Assembly (NCBI GenBank): GCA_030247555.1
Contig: JAOTSD010000012.1
Coordinates: 1 to 64,000, forward strand
Direction: 5' to 3'
Source of the DNA: Siculibacillus sp.
Lineage (GTDB): Bacteria; Pseudomonadota; Alphaproteobacteria; Rhizobiales; Ancalomicrobiaceae
DNA length: 64,000 bases
Below the pieces are notes generated by a model that worked only from the letters and a program-made list of their open reading frames with translations, searched no databases and was not told where the DNA came from. Shown in pieces: positions 18,083 to 27,544 of the stretch (position 1 is the stretch's first letter; each line of letters starts with the position of its first letter). The position numbers and the translations under genes are program-made.

Positions 18083-19138
18083 TCAGCGGATGAGATACTG
18101 GATGGTCTTGTCCGCCCCCTTCTGGAGCAGGATCTCGCTCTCGTCGTAGGCGGCCTTCGCCGCCTCGGTTCCGATCGTACCGAATATCAGCGAACCGGCG
18201 ACGGCGCCGATGCCCATGATGACGAACCCGGTGCCTCCGGTGGCGACGCCGAAGAACACGGCGATCGCCGTACCCGCCGCCGCGCCGGCCGATGCGCCGA
18301 TCTCGCCCGCCATCAGACCGCCGGCGATCCCGGCCGACTCGCGCCCGGCGGTGCGGATGGCGGTGAGTGATCCGCCCTTCTTGTAGTCCTCGGTGATCTT
18401 GACGGCGGCGAGCCCGACGCTCAACACCTTGCCGAACTTGTCGAAGTATTCCGCCTTCGCCGCGAGCTTGCTCGTCCGGTCGAGCGCATCGCCGATCTGG
18501 CGGACCTGCGTCACAGACCCGTTGGTGCGGACCGCGTTCTGCAGGCTCTTGTGGCTGATGCGCAGCGAATCCCGCATCGACGCTGCGCCGGGATTCTTCA
18601 GCACCGCCGCCCGCGAGACGCCGGTCAATTGAGCCTTCAGGCGCTGTTCGAGCAGGAACCGGCGCTGCCGGAACATGTCGGAATTCAGTTTGCCTCCGCG
18701 CTTGAGCGTATCGACGTAGAGTTTTTCGAGGTCGGCGAAATCCGTCTTGATGCTCTTCAGCCGAATTTTCAGGTATTCACCCATGCCGCTGAAATTCTTC
18801 TCGACGTAATCCAGCTCGTCGTTCCTGCGCGAGATGGTGTTCAGCAGCGAGAACTCCTGATTGAAGAGGCGTGACTGGGAGCCCGTACCGCCGCTCGCTT
18901 CGTGGTCGAACTTCTGGCGCATCACCGAGACCGCGTCGCCGCGGTCGGGTTGCTCGTCGAGGCTGGGGATCAGCAGCAATTGGCCGCGGCGGATGGGATC
19001 GCCCGCCGACAGCCCGTTGACCCCGAGGAAGGACGACCGGATGTCCGGGGTCGGGTCGCGATAGATCAGCGAGCAGGACTCGCCGGCCGAGGTCGGATAT
19101 TCCGCCTGCGCGAAGTAATATTTCGAATCGGGTCCCAC
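18083..19138 (-). CDS. LysM-like / glycine-zipper protein, candidate secreted toxin
   Basis: A 351-residue protein not assigned to a known family. The N-terminal ~60 residues end in FLGVNGLSAGDPIRRGQLLLIP, which fits a divergent LysM module. The middle (~90-230) is basic and predicted helical. The C-terminal ~100 residues contain two long glycine/alanine-rich hydrophobic stretches (about 275-330), as in glycine-zipper or colicin-type pore-forming domains. There is no N-terminal signal peptide. The start is GTG with GGAG seven bases upstream. The gene lies between DUF721 and mutY, which I recall as neighbours in relatives, so it looks inserted. No immunity-like gene is adjacent. Confidence 0.55.
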   Translation of the reverse strand: MGPDSKYYFAQAEYPTSAGESCSLIYRDPTPDIRSSFLGVNGLSAGDPIRRGQLLLIPSLDEQPDRGDAVSVMRQKFDHEASGGTGSQSRLFNQEFSLLNTISRRNDELDYVEKNFSGMGEYLKIRLKSIKTDFADLEKLYVDTLKRGGKLNSDMFRQRRFLLEQRLKAQLTGVSRAAVLKNPGAASMRDSLRISHKSLQNAVRTNGSVTQVRQIGDALDRTSKLAAKAEYFDKFGKVLSVGLAAVKITEDYKKGGSLTAIRTAGRESAGIAGGLMAGEIGASAGAAAGTAIAVFFGVATGGTGFVIMGIGAVAGSLIFGTIGTEAAKAAYDESEILLQKGADKTIQYLIR

Positions 19139-19280
19139 GGATGCTTCTCCGTAGAGGGGTGCACGGAGCGGGGGCGACCGGCGGGCGATCTCACCGCGTC
19201 CTGCGCGAGGGGAAAGATCGAAGAGAAATGGTGCAGGTGGCAGACTACATCACCACCGTTGCGAGACAAGGCGTTCGCCG

Positions 19281-20387
19281 ATGACGCGGTCCCCAGCGCC
19301 GTTCCCGGCCGCCACCCTCCTCGCCTGGTACGATCGCCACCATCGCCGTCTGCCCTGGCGGGTCGGCCCGGACGATCGGGCGGCGGGCGAGATCGCCGAC
19401 CCCTACCGCGTCTGGCTGTCCGAGGTCATGTTGCAGCAGACCACGGTCGCCGCGGTGAAGAGCTACTTCGAGGCCTTCATCGTCCGCTGGCCGAGCGTCG
19501 CGGCACTCGCCGCCGCCGACGAGGCCGAGGTCACGAAGGCCTGGGCCGGCCTCGGCTACTATTCCCGCGCCCGCAATCTCCTCGCCTGCGCCCGCGCCGT
19601 CGTCGCCGATCACGGCGGCCGCTTCCCCGAGAGCGAGGAGGGGCTGCGAGCACTCCCCGGCGTCGGCCCCTACACCGCCGCGGCGATCGCCACCATCGCC
19701 TTCGACCGAGCGGCGACGGTGGTCGACGGCAACGTCGAGCGGGTCGTCGCTCGCCTCTTCGCGGTGGAGGCCGAGATGCCCGCCGCCAAGCCCGAGCTGC
19801 GCCGCCTCGCCGCGACGCTCACCCCGTCGCGGCGGCCCGGCGACTTCGCCCAGGCGATGATGGACCTCGGCGCCACCCTGTGCACGCCGAGGAAACCGGC
19901 CTGCGGCCTCTGCCCTTGGGCCGAAGGTTGCGCCGCCCGCGCCCTCGGCGCCGCCGAGACCTTCCCGCGCCGCGCCGCCAAACCGGGCCGTCCGACCCGC
20001 ACCGGCTTCGCCTTCGTCGCGCTGCGCGCCGACGGTGCGGTGTTGCTGCGCCGCCGTCCGCCGAAGGGCCTCCTCGGCGGCATGAGCGAGCCGCCGGGAT
20101 CGGCGTGGGTGGACCTGCGCCCCGGCGATCCGCCGGGTGGATCGGCCGTTCGGCCGCCGTTCGTCGCCGCGTGGGAGCGGATGCCGGGCGAGGTCGAGCA
20201 CACCTTCACCCATTTCCACCTGCGCCTCGTGGTGATGCGGGCGCGGGTCGCCGCGACGACTCCGGCCCCGGACGGTCACTGGTGGTCGCCCGCCGGCGAG
20301 GTCGCCGGCGAGGCGCTGCCGACCGTCTTCCGCAAGGCGCTCGCCGCCGCCGGTGTCGAGTCGTCGGCGCCGTCACGGGCGAGGTGA
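19281..20387 (+). CDS. mutY: A/G-specific adenine glycosylase
   Basis: MutY removes adenine mispaired with 8-oxoguanine. The 368-residue protein has the helix-hairpin-helix GPD domain: catalytic Glu in WLSEVMLQQTT, the hairpin LPGVGPYTAAAI, and catalytic Asp in VVDGNVERV. The 4Fe-4S loop CTPRKPACGLCPWAEGC has the correct Cys-x6-Cys-x2-Cys-x5-Cys spacing. The C-terminal ~120 residues form the NUDIX-like 8-oxoG recognition domain (VEHTFTHFHLRLVV). It is divergent from the LysM-like gene (142 bp) and convergent with the thioesterase gene. Confidence 0.96.
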   Translation: MTRSPAPFPAATLLAWYDRHHRRLPWRVGPDDRAAGEIADPYRVWLSEVMLQQTTVAAVKSYFEAFIVRWPSVAALAAADEAEVTKAWAGLGYYSRARNLLACARAVVADHGGRFPESEEGLRALPGVGPYTAAAIATIAFDRAATVVDGNVERVVARLFAVEAEMPAAKPELRRLAATLTPSRRPGDFAQAMMDLGATLCTPRKPACGLCPWAEGCAARALGAAETFPRRAAKPGRPTRTGFAFVALRADGAVLLRRRPPKGLLGGMSEPPGSAWVDLRPGDPPGGSAVRPPFVAAWERMPGEVEHTFTHFHLRLVVMRARVAATTPAPDGHWWSPAGEVAGEALPTVFRKALAAAGVESSAPSRAR

Positions 20388-20401
20388 GGGCGGGCACGGC
20401 G

Positions 20402-20824
20402 TCAGCCGGCCCGGAAGGCGCCGAGCATGGCGATCGCCCGCTCCGACAACGGCGTCGAGCGCCGCGTCGCCTCGTCGGTGAGCACCACCACCGAGATGCC
20501 GCGCGCCGCCAACCGCCCGTCCTGGAAGACCGCCTGTTCGAGCGTCATCGACGAGCGGCCGATCTTGCCCACCCGCGTGCCGATCTCCACCGTCCCCGGC
20601 CAGTTGATCTCGGCGACGAGATCGATCTCCAGACGGGCGAGCACCAACGACTGGCCGGGCTCGAGGAAGGGAGCCTCCGACGCCAGCAGCATCTCGACGC
20701 GGCCGGTCTCGAAGAAGGTGGCGAAGACGGCGTTGTTGACGTGGCCCTGCCGGTCGGTGTCGCCGTAGCGCAGCTTGTCGAAGGTGCGGGCGGGATAGTC
20801 GTCGAGAGTGGGAAGCGTGGTCAT
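20402..20824 (-). CDS. Acyl-CoA thioesterase (4-hydroxybenzoyl-CoA thioesterase family)
   Basis: A 140-residue single hot-dog-fold protein. The signature RYGDTDRQGHVNNAVFATFFETGR matches the 4HBT/YbgC type, where the aspartate acts in catalysis. The remainder alternates beta strands typical of the fold. Substrate is not determined; members hydrolyse short acyl-CoAs or aromatic acyl-CoAs. The ATG at 20824 gives the usual N-terminus; 51 further open codons upstream are not family-like. The gene is divergent from the isochorismatase-fold gene by 194 bp. Confidence 0.87.
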   Translation of the reverse strand: MTTLPTLDDYPARTFDKLRYGDTDRQGHVNNAVFATFFETGRVEMLLASEAPFLEPGQSLVLARLEIDLVAEINWPGTVEIGTRVGKIGRSSMTLEQAVFQDGRLAARGISVVVLTDEATRRSTPLSERAIAMLGAFRAG

Positions 20825-21018
20825 GCGGTGGTCCGTCACCGGTTGCTTCGGGAAGTGGCGACGATAGCCGACCGCGGGTCCGGCGTCTCGTCGCCGCGTT
20901 CCGGGACTTTGGTCACAGCCCGCGGCGACCGAAAGGATCCAGAGTCGGAGCCGCCGCCGAGGTCGGAACGGGGACACCGGCGGTCTCCCATGCCGAACCG
21001 TTCGAAGAGGCAGATCCC

Positions 21019-21735
21019 ATGAAGACCATGTTCCTCGCGCTCGCGCTCGCCCTGCCGCTCGGCTTCTCCGCCGCCTCGGCCGCCGAGACGGCTTCGCCGA
21101 CCCTCGACAAGGCGCGCACCGCCGTCGTCGTCACCGATCCCCAGAACGATTTCCTCGCCGAGAACGGCAAGCTCCACAAGCTGCTCGCCGAGAACCTGAA
21201 GGAACTCGGCACCGTCGACAACATCGAGAAGCTGATGAAGGCGGCCAAGCAGAACGGCATCGCCGTCGCCGTCGATCCGTTGGTCTACACCAACCTCGAC
21301 GCCGAGTGGTCGCGGGCCGGCGTGCTCCAGCGCCAACTCCTCGACCTGAAGGCGTTGCACCGCGCCTCCCTCGACGATCCCAAGGGCTTCGAGGGTTCGG
21401 GCGCCGACTTCTTCGAGCACTACAAGCCCCTGATCCTCGACGGCCGCACCATCGTCGTGGCGCCCCACAAGATGTACGGGCCGGAGTCCAACGACCTCGT
21501 CTACCAGCTGCGCTCGCGCGGCATCGACACGGTGGTGCTCGCTGGCATGGTCGCCAATCTCTGCGTCGACAGCCACATGCGGGCGCTGATGGAGAACGGG
21601 TTCCGCGTCTGGGTGGTCAAGGACGCCGTCGGCGCCCCGGGTGCCGACGCCTACAAGGCGGCGCTGGTCAACTACGGCATGATCGCCAACGGCGTGCTGA
21701 CCACCGCCGAGGCGGTCGCCGCGATGGGTCGCTGA
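21019..21735 (+). CDS. Secreted isochorismatase-family cysteine hydrolase
   Basis: A 238-residue protein with a clear Sec signal peptide (MKTMFLALALALPLGFSAASA, cut near residue 21-22) followed by an isochorismatase/nicotinamidase fold. The catalytic triad is present: Asp in VVVTDPQNDF, Lys in VAPHKMYGPES, and Cys in VANLCVDSHMRALME. Members of this fold are usually cytoplasmic, so export is unusual; the substrate may be a periplasmic amide or ester. AGAGG precedes the ATG. It is followed by a hairpin and then the convergent ccrM gene. Confidence 0.88.
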   Translation: MKTMFLALALALPLGFSAASAAETASPTLDKARTAVVVTDPQNDFLAENGKLHKLLAENLKELGTVDNIEKLMKAAKQNGIAVAVDPLVYTNLDAEWSRAGVLQRQLLDLKALHRASLDDPKGFEGSGADFFEHYKPLILDGRTIVVAPHKMYGPESNDLVYQLRSRGIDTVVLAGMVANLCVDSHMRALMENGFRVWVVKDAVGAPGADAYKAALVNYGMIANGVLTTAEAVAAMGR

Positions 21736-21746
21736 GGCCGGAACGT

Positions 21747-21779
21747 GTCGCGGAGCCGAGGTCCCCCGGGCTCCGCGAC
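21747..21779. terminator. Bidirectional hairpin between isochorismatase-fold gene and ccrM
   Basis: Arms of 11 bp (21747-21757 and 21769-21779) match perfectly around an 11-nt loop, centred between two convergent stop codons. There is no T-tract. It probably terminates both transcripts. Confidence 0.55.
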
Positions 21780-21807
21780 GCCGATCTCGTCGGATCGTCC
21801 GGCGCCT

Positions 21808-22998
<1,191 letters not shown>

Positions 22999-23016
22999 TC
23001 ATGGTTACCGATCGCG

Positions 23017-23031
23017 GTAAAGGGCAGGTAA
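23017..23031 (-). promoter_or_regulatory. Candidate degenerate CtrA box upstream of ccrM
   Basis: Minus-strand TTAC, seven bases, TTAC, in the direction of ccrM and 54 bp before its ATG. The CtrA consensus is TTAA-N7-TTAA(C). An inverted TTACCG...CGGTAA (23005-23020) overlaps it. Confidence 0.4.
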
Positions 23032-23144
23032 AGGCGGATCGCGCTTCCACGCCGAATGGGAGATCGGCGCGACGCGCCCTTTTCGCCGCTCGTCCGCCAC
23101 CCTACAAAGGGCGAACACCGCCCCTGCGAACGAGTCGGAACATC

Positions 23145-23813
23145 ATGCTGGTCATCTTCGATTGCGACGGCGTCCTCATCGACAGCGAGATCGTCGTCGC
23201 TCGGCTCGAGGCCGAGGCGATGACCGAACTCGGCCTGCCGATGACCGTGGAAGCCGTCTGCGCCCGTTTCGCCGGCACCACCACCAAGGAGGTGTGGGAG
23301 ACGGTGGAGCACGAACTCGGCCGCCCGCTGCCGCCCGGTTTCGTCGCGGCCCATCTCGCCCATGTCCGTGACGTCTTCTCTCGCGATCTGCGCGCCGTGC
23401 CCGGCGCCCGCGCCATGGTCGAAGGGCTCGGCCTGCCGGCCTGCGTCGCCTCCTCGACGCGGCTGCCCTCGCTCATCGACAACCTCGCAACCTGCGGCCT
23501 CGCCGAGCTCTTCGACGGCCGCATCTACTCGGCGAGTCAGGTGAAGCGCGCCAAGCCGGCGCCCGACGTCTTCATGTTCGCCGCCTCGCAGATGGGCGCC
23601 GATCCGGTCGACTGCCTGGTGATCGAGGATTCCGTCGCCGGCGTCACCGCGGCGCGGCGCGCAGGCATGAACGTCGTCGGCTTCGTCGGCGCCGGCCACG
23701 TCACCGCCGGTCTCGCCGACCGGCTGCGGACGGCGGGCGCGGCGGAGATCTTCGCCACGCATGCCGACCTGCCGCGCATCGTCGCGACCCATCTGCGGCG
23801 CTCCGCCGCCTGA
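23145..23813 (+). CDS. HAD family phosphatase
   Basis: A 222-residue haloacid dehalogenase superfamily hydrolase, subfamily IA with a helical cap. Motif I is FDCDGVLIDSE (nucleophile Asp8 and general acid Asp10), motif II is VASSTRL, and motifs III/IV are the lysine in KRAKPAPDVF and CLVIEDSVAGVTAARRAGM. It resembles phosphoglycolate phosphatase, beta-phosphoglucomutase and YfbT-like sugar phosphatases; the substrate is not evident. The ATG at 23145 was chosen because motif I must lie near the N-terminus. It is divergent from ccrM and 68 bp before amn. Confidence 0.9.
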   Translation: MLVIFDCDGVLIDSEIVVARLEAEAMTELGLPMTVEAVCARFAGTTTKEVWETVEHELGRPLPPGFVAAHLAHVRDVFSRDLRAVPGARAMVEGLGLPACVASSTRLPSLIDNLATCGLAELFDGRIYSASQVKRAKPAPDVFMFAASQMGADPVDCLVIEDSVAGVTAARRAGMNVVGFVGAGHVTAGLADRLRTAGAAEIFATHADLPRIVATHLRRSAA

Positions 23814-23881
23814 AGGCCGGCGCGGCGAAGAAACGAGAGAAGGCCGGCCGTCCGCGCCGGCCCGGCGAGAAGGGAAGAGGC

Positions 23882-25363
23882 ATGCCCAACGGCCACATCG
23901 ACACGCCCGCCGTGCGTCCGTTCGAGGTCTTCGCCGAGGCGAAAGCGGCGGTCGACCGTCTGATCGGCCTCTACGACGAGGCGATCGCCTTCCTCAATCG
24001 GCGCTTCCGCGAGGTGATCGCCGGCGAACCGTTCGATGGACGCATCCGCGCCCACTATCCGGAATTGCGCATCACCATCGACACTCATGGCCGCCTCGAC
24101 AGCCGCCTGTCCTTCGGCTACGTCCAGGCCCCCGGCGTCTACGCCACGACCGTCACCCGGCCCGATCTCTTCGCGCACTACCTCGAGGTGCAGATCGGCC
24201 AGCTCCTGGCCAATCACGGGGTCGGCGTCGAGGTCGGCTGGTCGGCGGTGCCGGTGCCGATCCATTTTGCGCTGCGCTCCGACGAGGGCCTGTCGTTCGA
24301 GGCGGCCGAACGTCTCGACCGCCCGTTGCGCGACGTCTTCGACGTGCCCGATCTCGCCGTCACCGACGACGCCATCGTCAACGGCACGCTCGAGGTCGCC
24401 CCCGGCGAGGCGGGGCCACTCGCCCCCTTCACCGCCCCGCGCGTCGACTATTCGCTCCACCGCCTCGCCCACTACACGGCGACCAGCCCGGAGCATTTCC
24501 AGAACTTCGTGCTCTTCACCAACTACCAGTTCTACGTCGACGAGTTCATCGCCTACGCCCGCGCCGCCGTCGAGGGTCCGGGGAGTGACTACGATGCCTT
24601 CGTCGAGCCCGGCAATCTCGTCTGGCGGGCGGGCTCGGCCGAGCCGGTGGAGGGCACCGCGCCGCCGCGCCTGCCGCAGATGCCGGCCTATCACCTGACC
24701 CGCAGGGGCCATTCCGGCATCACCATGGTCAACATCGGCGTCGGCCCCTCCAACGCCAAGACCATCACAGACCACGTCGCGGTCTTGCGCCCGCACGCCT
24801 GGGTGATGCTCGGCCACTGCGCCGGCCTCAGGAATTCGCAGAAGCTCGGCGACTACGTCCTCGCCCACGCCTATGTGCGCGACGACCACGTCCTCGACGC
24901 CGACCTGCCGTTGTGGGCCCCGGTGCCGGCTCTGGCCGAGATCCAGGTGGCGCTCGAACAGGCGGTCGCCGAGATCACCGGCCTGACCGGCTGGGAGCTG
25001 AAGACGGTGATGCGCACCGGCACGGTCGCCACCATCGACAACCGCAACTGGGAACTGCGCGACCAGCGCGAACTGGTCGAGCGCTTCTCGCAGTCGCGCG
25101 CCATCGCCCTCGACATGGAATCGGCGACGATCGCCGCCAACGGCTTCCGCTTCCGCGTCCCCTACGGCACGCTGCTCTGCGTCTCCGACAAGCCTCTGCA
25201 CGGCGAGTTGAAGCTGCCCGGCATGGCGAGCGAGTTCTACCGCCGCCAGGTCGGCCAGCATCTCAGGATCGGTATCCGCGCCATGGAGAAGCTGCGCTCG
25301 ATGCCGGCGGAGAAGATCCACTCCCGCAAGCTCAGGAGCTTCGAGGAAGTGGCGTTCCAGTGA
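23882..25363 (+). CDS. amn: AMP nucleosidase
   Basis: This 493-residue enzyme hydrolyses AMP to adenine and ribose 5-phosphate and so regulates the adenylate pool. The N-terminal ~170 residues form the AMP nucleosidase-specific domain (RIRAHYPELRITIDTHGRLDSR without gaps is diagnostic in part). The C-terminal half is a nucleoside-phosphorylase-like fold with VMLGHCAGLRNSQKLGDYVL and the ribose-binding ALDMESATIAANGF. Length equals the family norm. AAGGGAAGAGG precedes the ATG. It is 68 bp after the HAD gene, possibly one transcript. Confidence 0.95.
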   Translation: MPNGHIDTPAVRPFEVFAEAKAAVDRLIGLYDEAIAFLNRRFREVIAGEPFDGRIRAHYPELRITIDTHGRLDSRLSFGYVQAPGVYATTVTRPDLFAHYLEVQIGQLLANHGVGVEVGWSAVPVPIHFALRSDEGLSFEAAERLDRPLRDVFDVPDLAVTDDAIVNGTLEVAPGEAGPLAPFTAPRVDYSLHRLAHYTATSPEHFQNFVLFTNYQFYVDEFIAYARAAVEGPGSDYDAFVEPGNLVWRAGSAEPVEGTAPPRLPQMPAYHLTRRGHSGITMVNIGVGPSNAKTITDHVAVLRPHAWVMLGHCAGLRNSQKLGDYVLAHAYVRDDHVLDADLPLWAPVPALAEIQVALEQAVAEITGLTGWELKTVMRTGTVATIDNRNWELRDQRELVERFSQSRAIALDMESATIAANGFRFRVPYGTLLCVSDKPLHGELKLPGMASEFYRRQVGQHLRIGIRAMEKLRSMPAEKIHSRKLRSFEEVAFQ

Positions 25364-25379
25364 GGGCCGCCGCCCGCGT

Positions 25380-25730
25380 TCACTTCGCCAGATCGATGGC
25401 GCCGTAGCAGTCCGGGCCCTTCCACTGGGCGGTGACGCGGTTCGCCGTCACTTTGCCGGTGAAGGTGATGGTGCCCTTGTCGGAGGGCTTCGTCGCGGTG
25501 AAGGAGCCGTCGGACTTGACGGTGCCGCTGCCCGGCGCCGCCGCGCCCTCGTAGACGGCGCCGTCGAGGCGGATGTCCGACCCGGAGACGATGGCGTTCA
25601 TCGAGGTGACGCCGGCACAGACCGGGTCGCGGCCGCCGGCGACCGAGGAGGCGCCGCGATAGACACCGTCGGCGAGCGCCGGGGCGGTGGCGGTGAGGAG
25701 AGTGGCGAGGGCGAGCACGGTCGAACGCAT
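25380..25730 (-). CDS. Small secreted protein, unknown function
   Basis: A 116-residue protein with a Sec signal peptide (MRSTVLALATLLTATAPALA, cleavage near residue 20). The mature part is beta-strand-rich, with repeated GTxxFTGKV patterns and two cysteines (DPVCAG and GPDCYG) that could form a disulfide. I recognise no domain; the pattern of a stress-induced or 'YjfA-like' small secreted beta protein is only a guess. It is convergent with amn, 16 bp apart. Confidence 0.65.
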   Translation of the reverse strand: MRSTVLALATLLTATAPALADGVYRGASSVAGGRDPVCAGVTSMNAIVSGSDIRLDGAVYEGAAAPGSGTVKSDGSFTATKPSDKGTITFTGKVTANRVTAQWKGPDCYGAIDLAK

Positions 25731-25953
25731 GGGTCACGGATCCTGACGGGGCCACGGCGGGCGAGGGGGGGTCGCCGACAGGTTAGCCCCTGCACGTCGC
25801 CCGGTCACGATCCTTCCTGCACCATCCACCGCGGCGTCGTCTTCCGGCCGCGGCATTCGCGGCCGATGGCGCCCCCCCCCGCGCCGATCCCCCGCATGGC
25901 GCGCCGCCGCCGTCGGTGCGATCATCGCGAAGTCGGGTGAGAGGAGATCCGCC

Positions 25954-26205
25954 ATGACCCCGAAATCGAAAGCCGTCATCCTCGCCGTCGCGACGGCGGT
26001 GGTGCTCGCCTTCTCCACCGAGGCCGCCTTCGCCTGGGCCTGCCACGCCAAGAGCCGTCTCGGCGAGGGCTGGGGCTATTCCCCGGTGCTGCAGACGGCG
26101 CGCGAGGAGGCCAAGCTCAAATGCATGGCGACGACGCCGCGCCGGCTCGCCTGCCGTATCGTCGCCTGCACCCAGAAGGGACCGAGCTTCACCTTCGGTC
26201 GGTGA
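25954..26205 (+). CDS. Small secreted cysteine-containing protein
   Basis: An 83-residue protein with a signal peptide (KAVILAVATAVVLAFSTEAAFA, cut near 27), then a ~56-residue mature part with four cysteines in a pattern WACHAKS, KLKCMATT, RLACRIVACTQKG. The order of short strands and a helix recalls the DUF4189 type (a stand-alone small extracytoplasmic domain), although I cannot confirm membership. GAGAGGAG precedes the ATG. The 3' end overlaps the convergent methyltransferase gene by 17 bp. A 9-C run lies upstream at 25872-25880. Confidence 0.65.
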   Translation: MTPKSKAVILAVATAVVLAFSTEAAFAWACHAKSRLGEGWGYSPVLQTAREEAKLKCMATTPRRLACRIVACTQKGPSFTFGR

Positions 26206-27022
26206 CCTCGTCGCGGCCGATGCGGCGGCGTGGCGCGAGGTCGTCGCGCCGCGCGACGAGGCCCGCCTCGCCGCGCAGGATCGCCTCGGCCGCCGGCAGA
26301 TAGTGGTCCGAACCCTCCGGGTGCAGCACCAGTCCCGGCAGGACGACGGGGCGCGCCCGTGAACCCTTGATCGCGGTGACGATCAGCCGATGGGCCGGCG
26401 CCGCGGCGCGCGGATGCACCGGCAGGATCGACGCCGCCCCGAAGCGTCCGGCCAGACCGGCGAGGATGTCGCCGAGGCCGCCGCCCTCGAAGATCAGCGA
26501 CAGCCACCCGTGCGGGGCGAGTGTCGCCGCCGCCACGCGCAGCCAGTCGCCGAGCCCGCCTTCGGCGAGCACGTGCGCCTCGGCGCGCGCCTCGCGGGGC
26601 GACGCTCGGACCGTGCGTGCCGGGTGGTACGGCGGATTGCAGATCACGTGAGCGGCGCTCTCGCGTGGCAGGACCGCCTCGCGCGCCTTCGCCGGACCGA
26701 GGAGATCGACCGCCACCACCCGCGCCCGGTCGGAGAGGCGGTTGCGGGCGATGTTGGCCGCCGCCGCGCCGAGCGCCACCTCGTCGCGTTCGGCGAGCCA
26801 CACCGTCGCCCCCGGCGCGCGGACCGCCGCCGCGAGCCCCGCGGTTCCCACCCCGGCGCCGAGATCTACGAGCGGACCGGGCGCCTCCTCGGGCACGGTC
26901 GCGGCGAGGAGGATCGCATCGAGGCCGGCGCGGTGGCGACCGGTCGCCGGCTGTTCGATGATCAGCCGTCCGCCGAGGAAGCGGTCGACGGTGGTCGTGA
27001 CCGGGGGAGGGGGGGCGCTCAC
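26189..27022 (-). CDS. Class I methyltransferase, tRNA1(Val) m6A37 (TrmN6)-like
   Basis: A 277-residue AdoMet-dependent methyltransferase. The AdoMet motif I is LVDLGAGVGTAGLAAAVR; the acidic end of beta-2 is LAERDE; and the catalytic NPPY of N6-adenine methyltransferases is in VICNPPYHPARTVR. It fits the TrmN6/YfiC family, which methylates A37 of tRNA-Val, but other small RNA or protein targets are possible. The start is GTG, overlapping the DUF2007 stop codon (GTGA), so the two genes are coupled. Confidence 0.82.
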   Translation of the reverse strand: MSAPPPPVTTTVDRFLGGRLIIEQPATGRHRAGLDAILLAATVPEEAPGPLVDLGAGVGTAGLAAAVRAPGATVWLAERDEVALGAAAANIARNRLSDRARVVAVDLLGPAKAREAVLPRESAAHVICNPPYHPARTVRASPREARAEAHVLAEGGLGDWLRVAAATLAPHGWLSLIFEGGGLGDILAGLAGRFGAASILPVHPRAAAPAHRLIVTAIKGSRARPVVLPGLVLHPEGSDHYLPAAEAILRGEAGLVARRDDLAPRRRIGRDEVTDRR

Positions 27023-27249
27023 GCCGATTCGGGCCTCAGTTCGTCGCCGAGCCCGGCGTCGGTCAGCAACCGGCGCGCTCGAGACACCTCGTCGGCGTCG
27101 ACCATCACCCGCCGGGCGAAGATGCCGATCGAGCCCTCCAGCACCGACATGTGGCGGTCGGCGACGAAGTGCACGATGTCGGCCCCGGTGAGCAGAGCCT
27201 CGACGGTGGCGATCAGGACCGGGTCGTTGGAACGGACGAGTTCTTCCAT
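27019..27249 (-). CDS. DUF2007 family small protein
   Basis: A 76-residue cytoplasmic protein matching DUF2007 ('putative signal transducing protein'): EELVRSNDPVLIATVEALLTGA, then the VADRHMSVLEGSIGIF segment and a C-terminal helix with VSRARRLLTDAGL. The family is structurally related to PII-like ferredoxin folds; no function is established. Conserved pairing with the downstream methyltransferase gene (GTGA overlap) occurs in alphaproteobacteria. GAGAGAGG precedes the ATG. Confidence 0.85.
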   Translation of the reverse strand: MEELVRSNDPVLIATVEALLTGADIVHFVADRHMSVLEGSIGIFARRVMVDADEVSRARRLLTDAGLGDELRPESA

Positions 27250-27544
27250 CGGCGCCTCTCTCTCGCGTCGATCCTAGAGCATGTCCGGACGGGACGGAAC
27301 GCCGCCCGCGCCCACACCGAGGCGCGGGTCCCGTGCGCCGGACGCGCCGCCGCCGTGTCCGAGCGTCCCTTGTGGGCTTTCGCCACCCCGCCTATTCTCG
27401 CCCGGCGGTCCGGGACCGGTGGGACAAATCGGCGGATCGACGGCGGTGCTTGCTTTCGGGTAGTGACGGCGGTCGCCGATGGATGGTATCGCGCGAGGTC
27501 GAGAGCCCTCCGCGCGCGGCGGGCCGGTGAACGGGAGTGTCGAC

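Noticed and set aside
25872..25880. Run of nine C residues
   Set aside because: It lies outside any gene that I can support, in a divergent spacer, and homopolymer C runs are unsurprising at this base composition; no phase-variable gene attaches to it.
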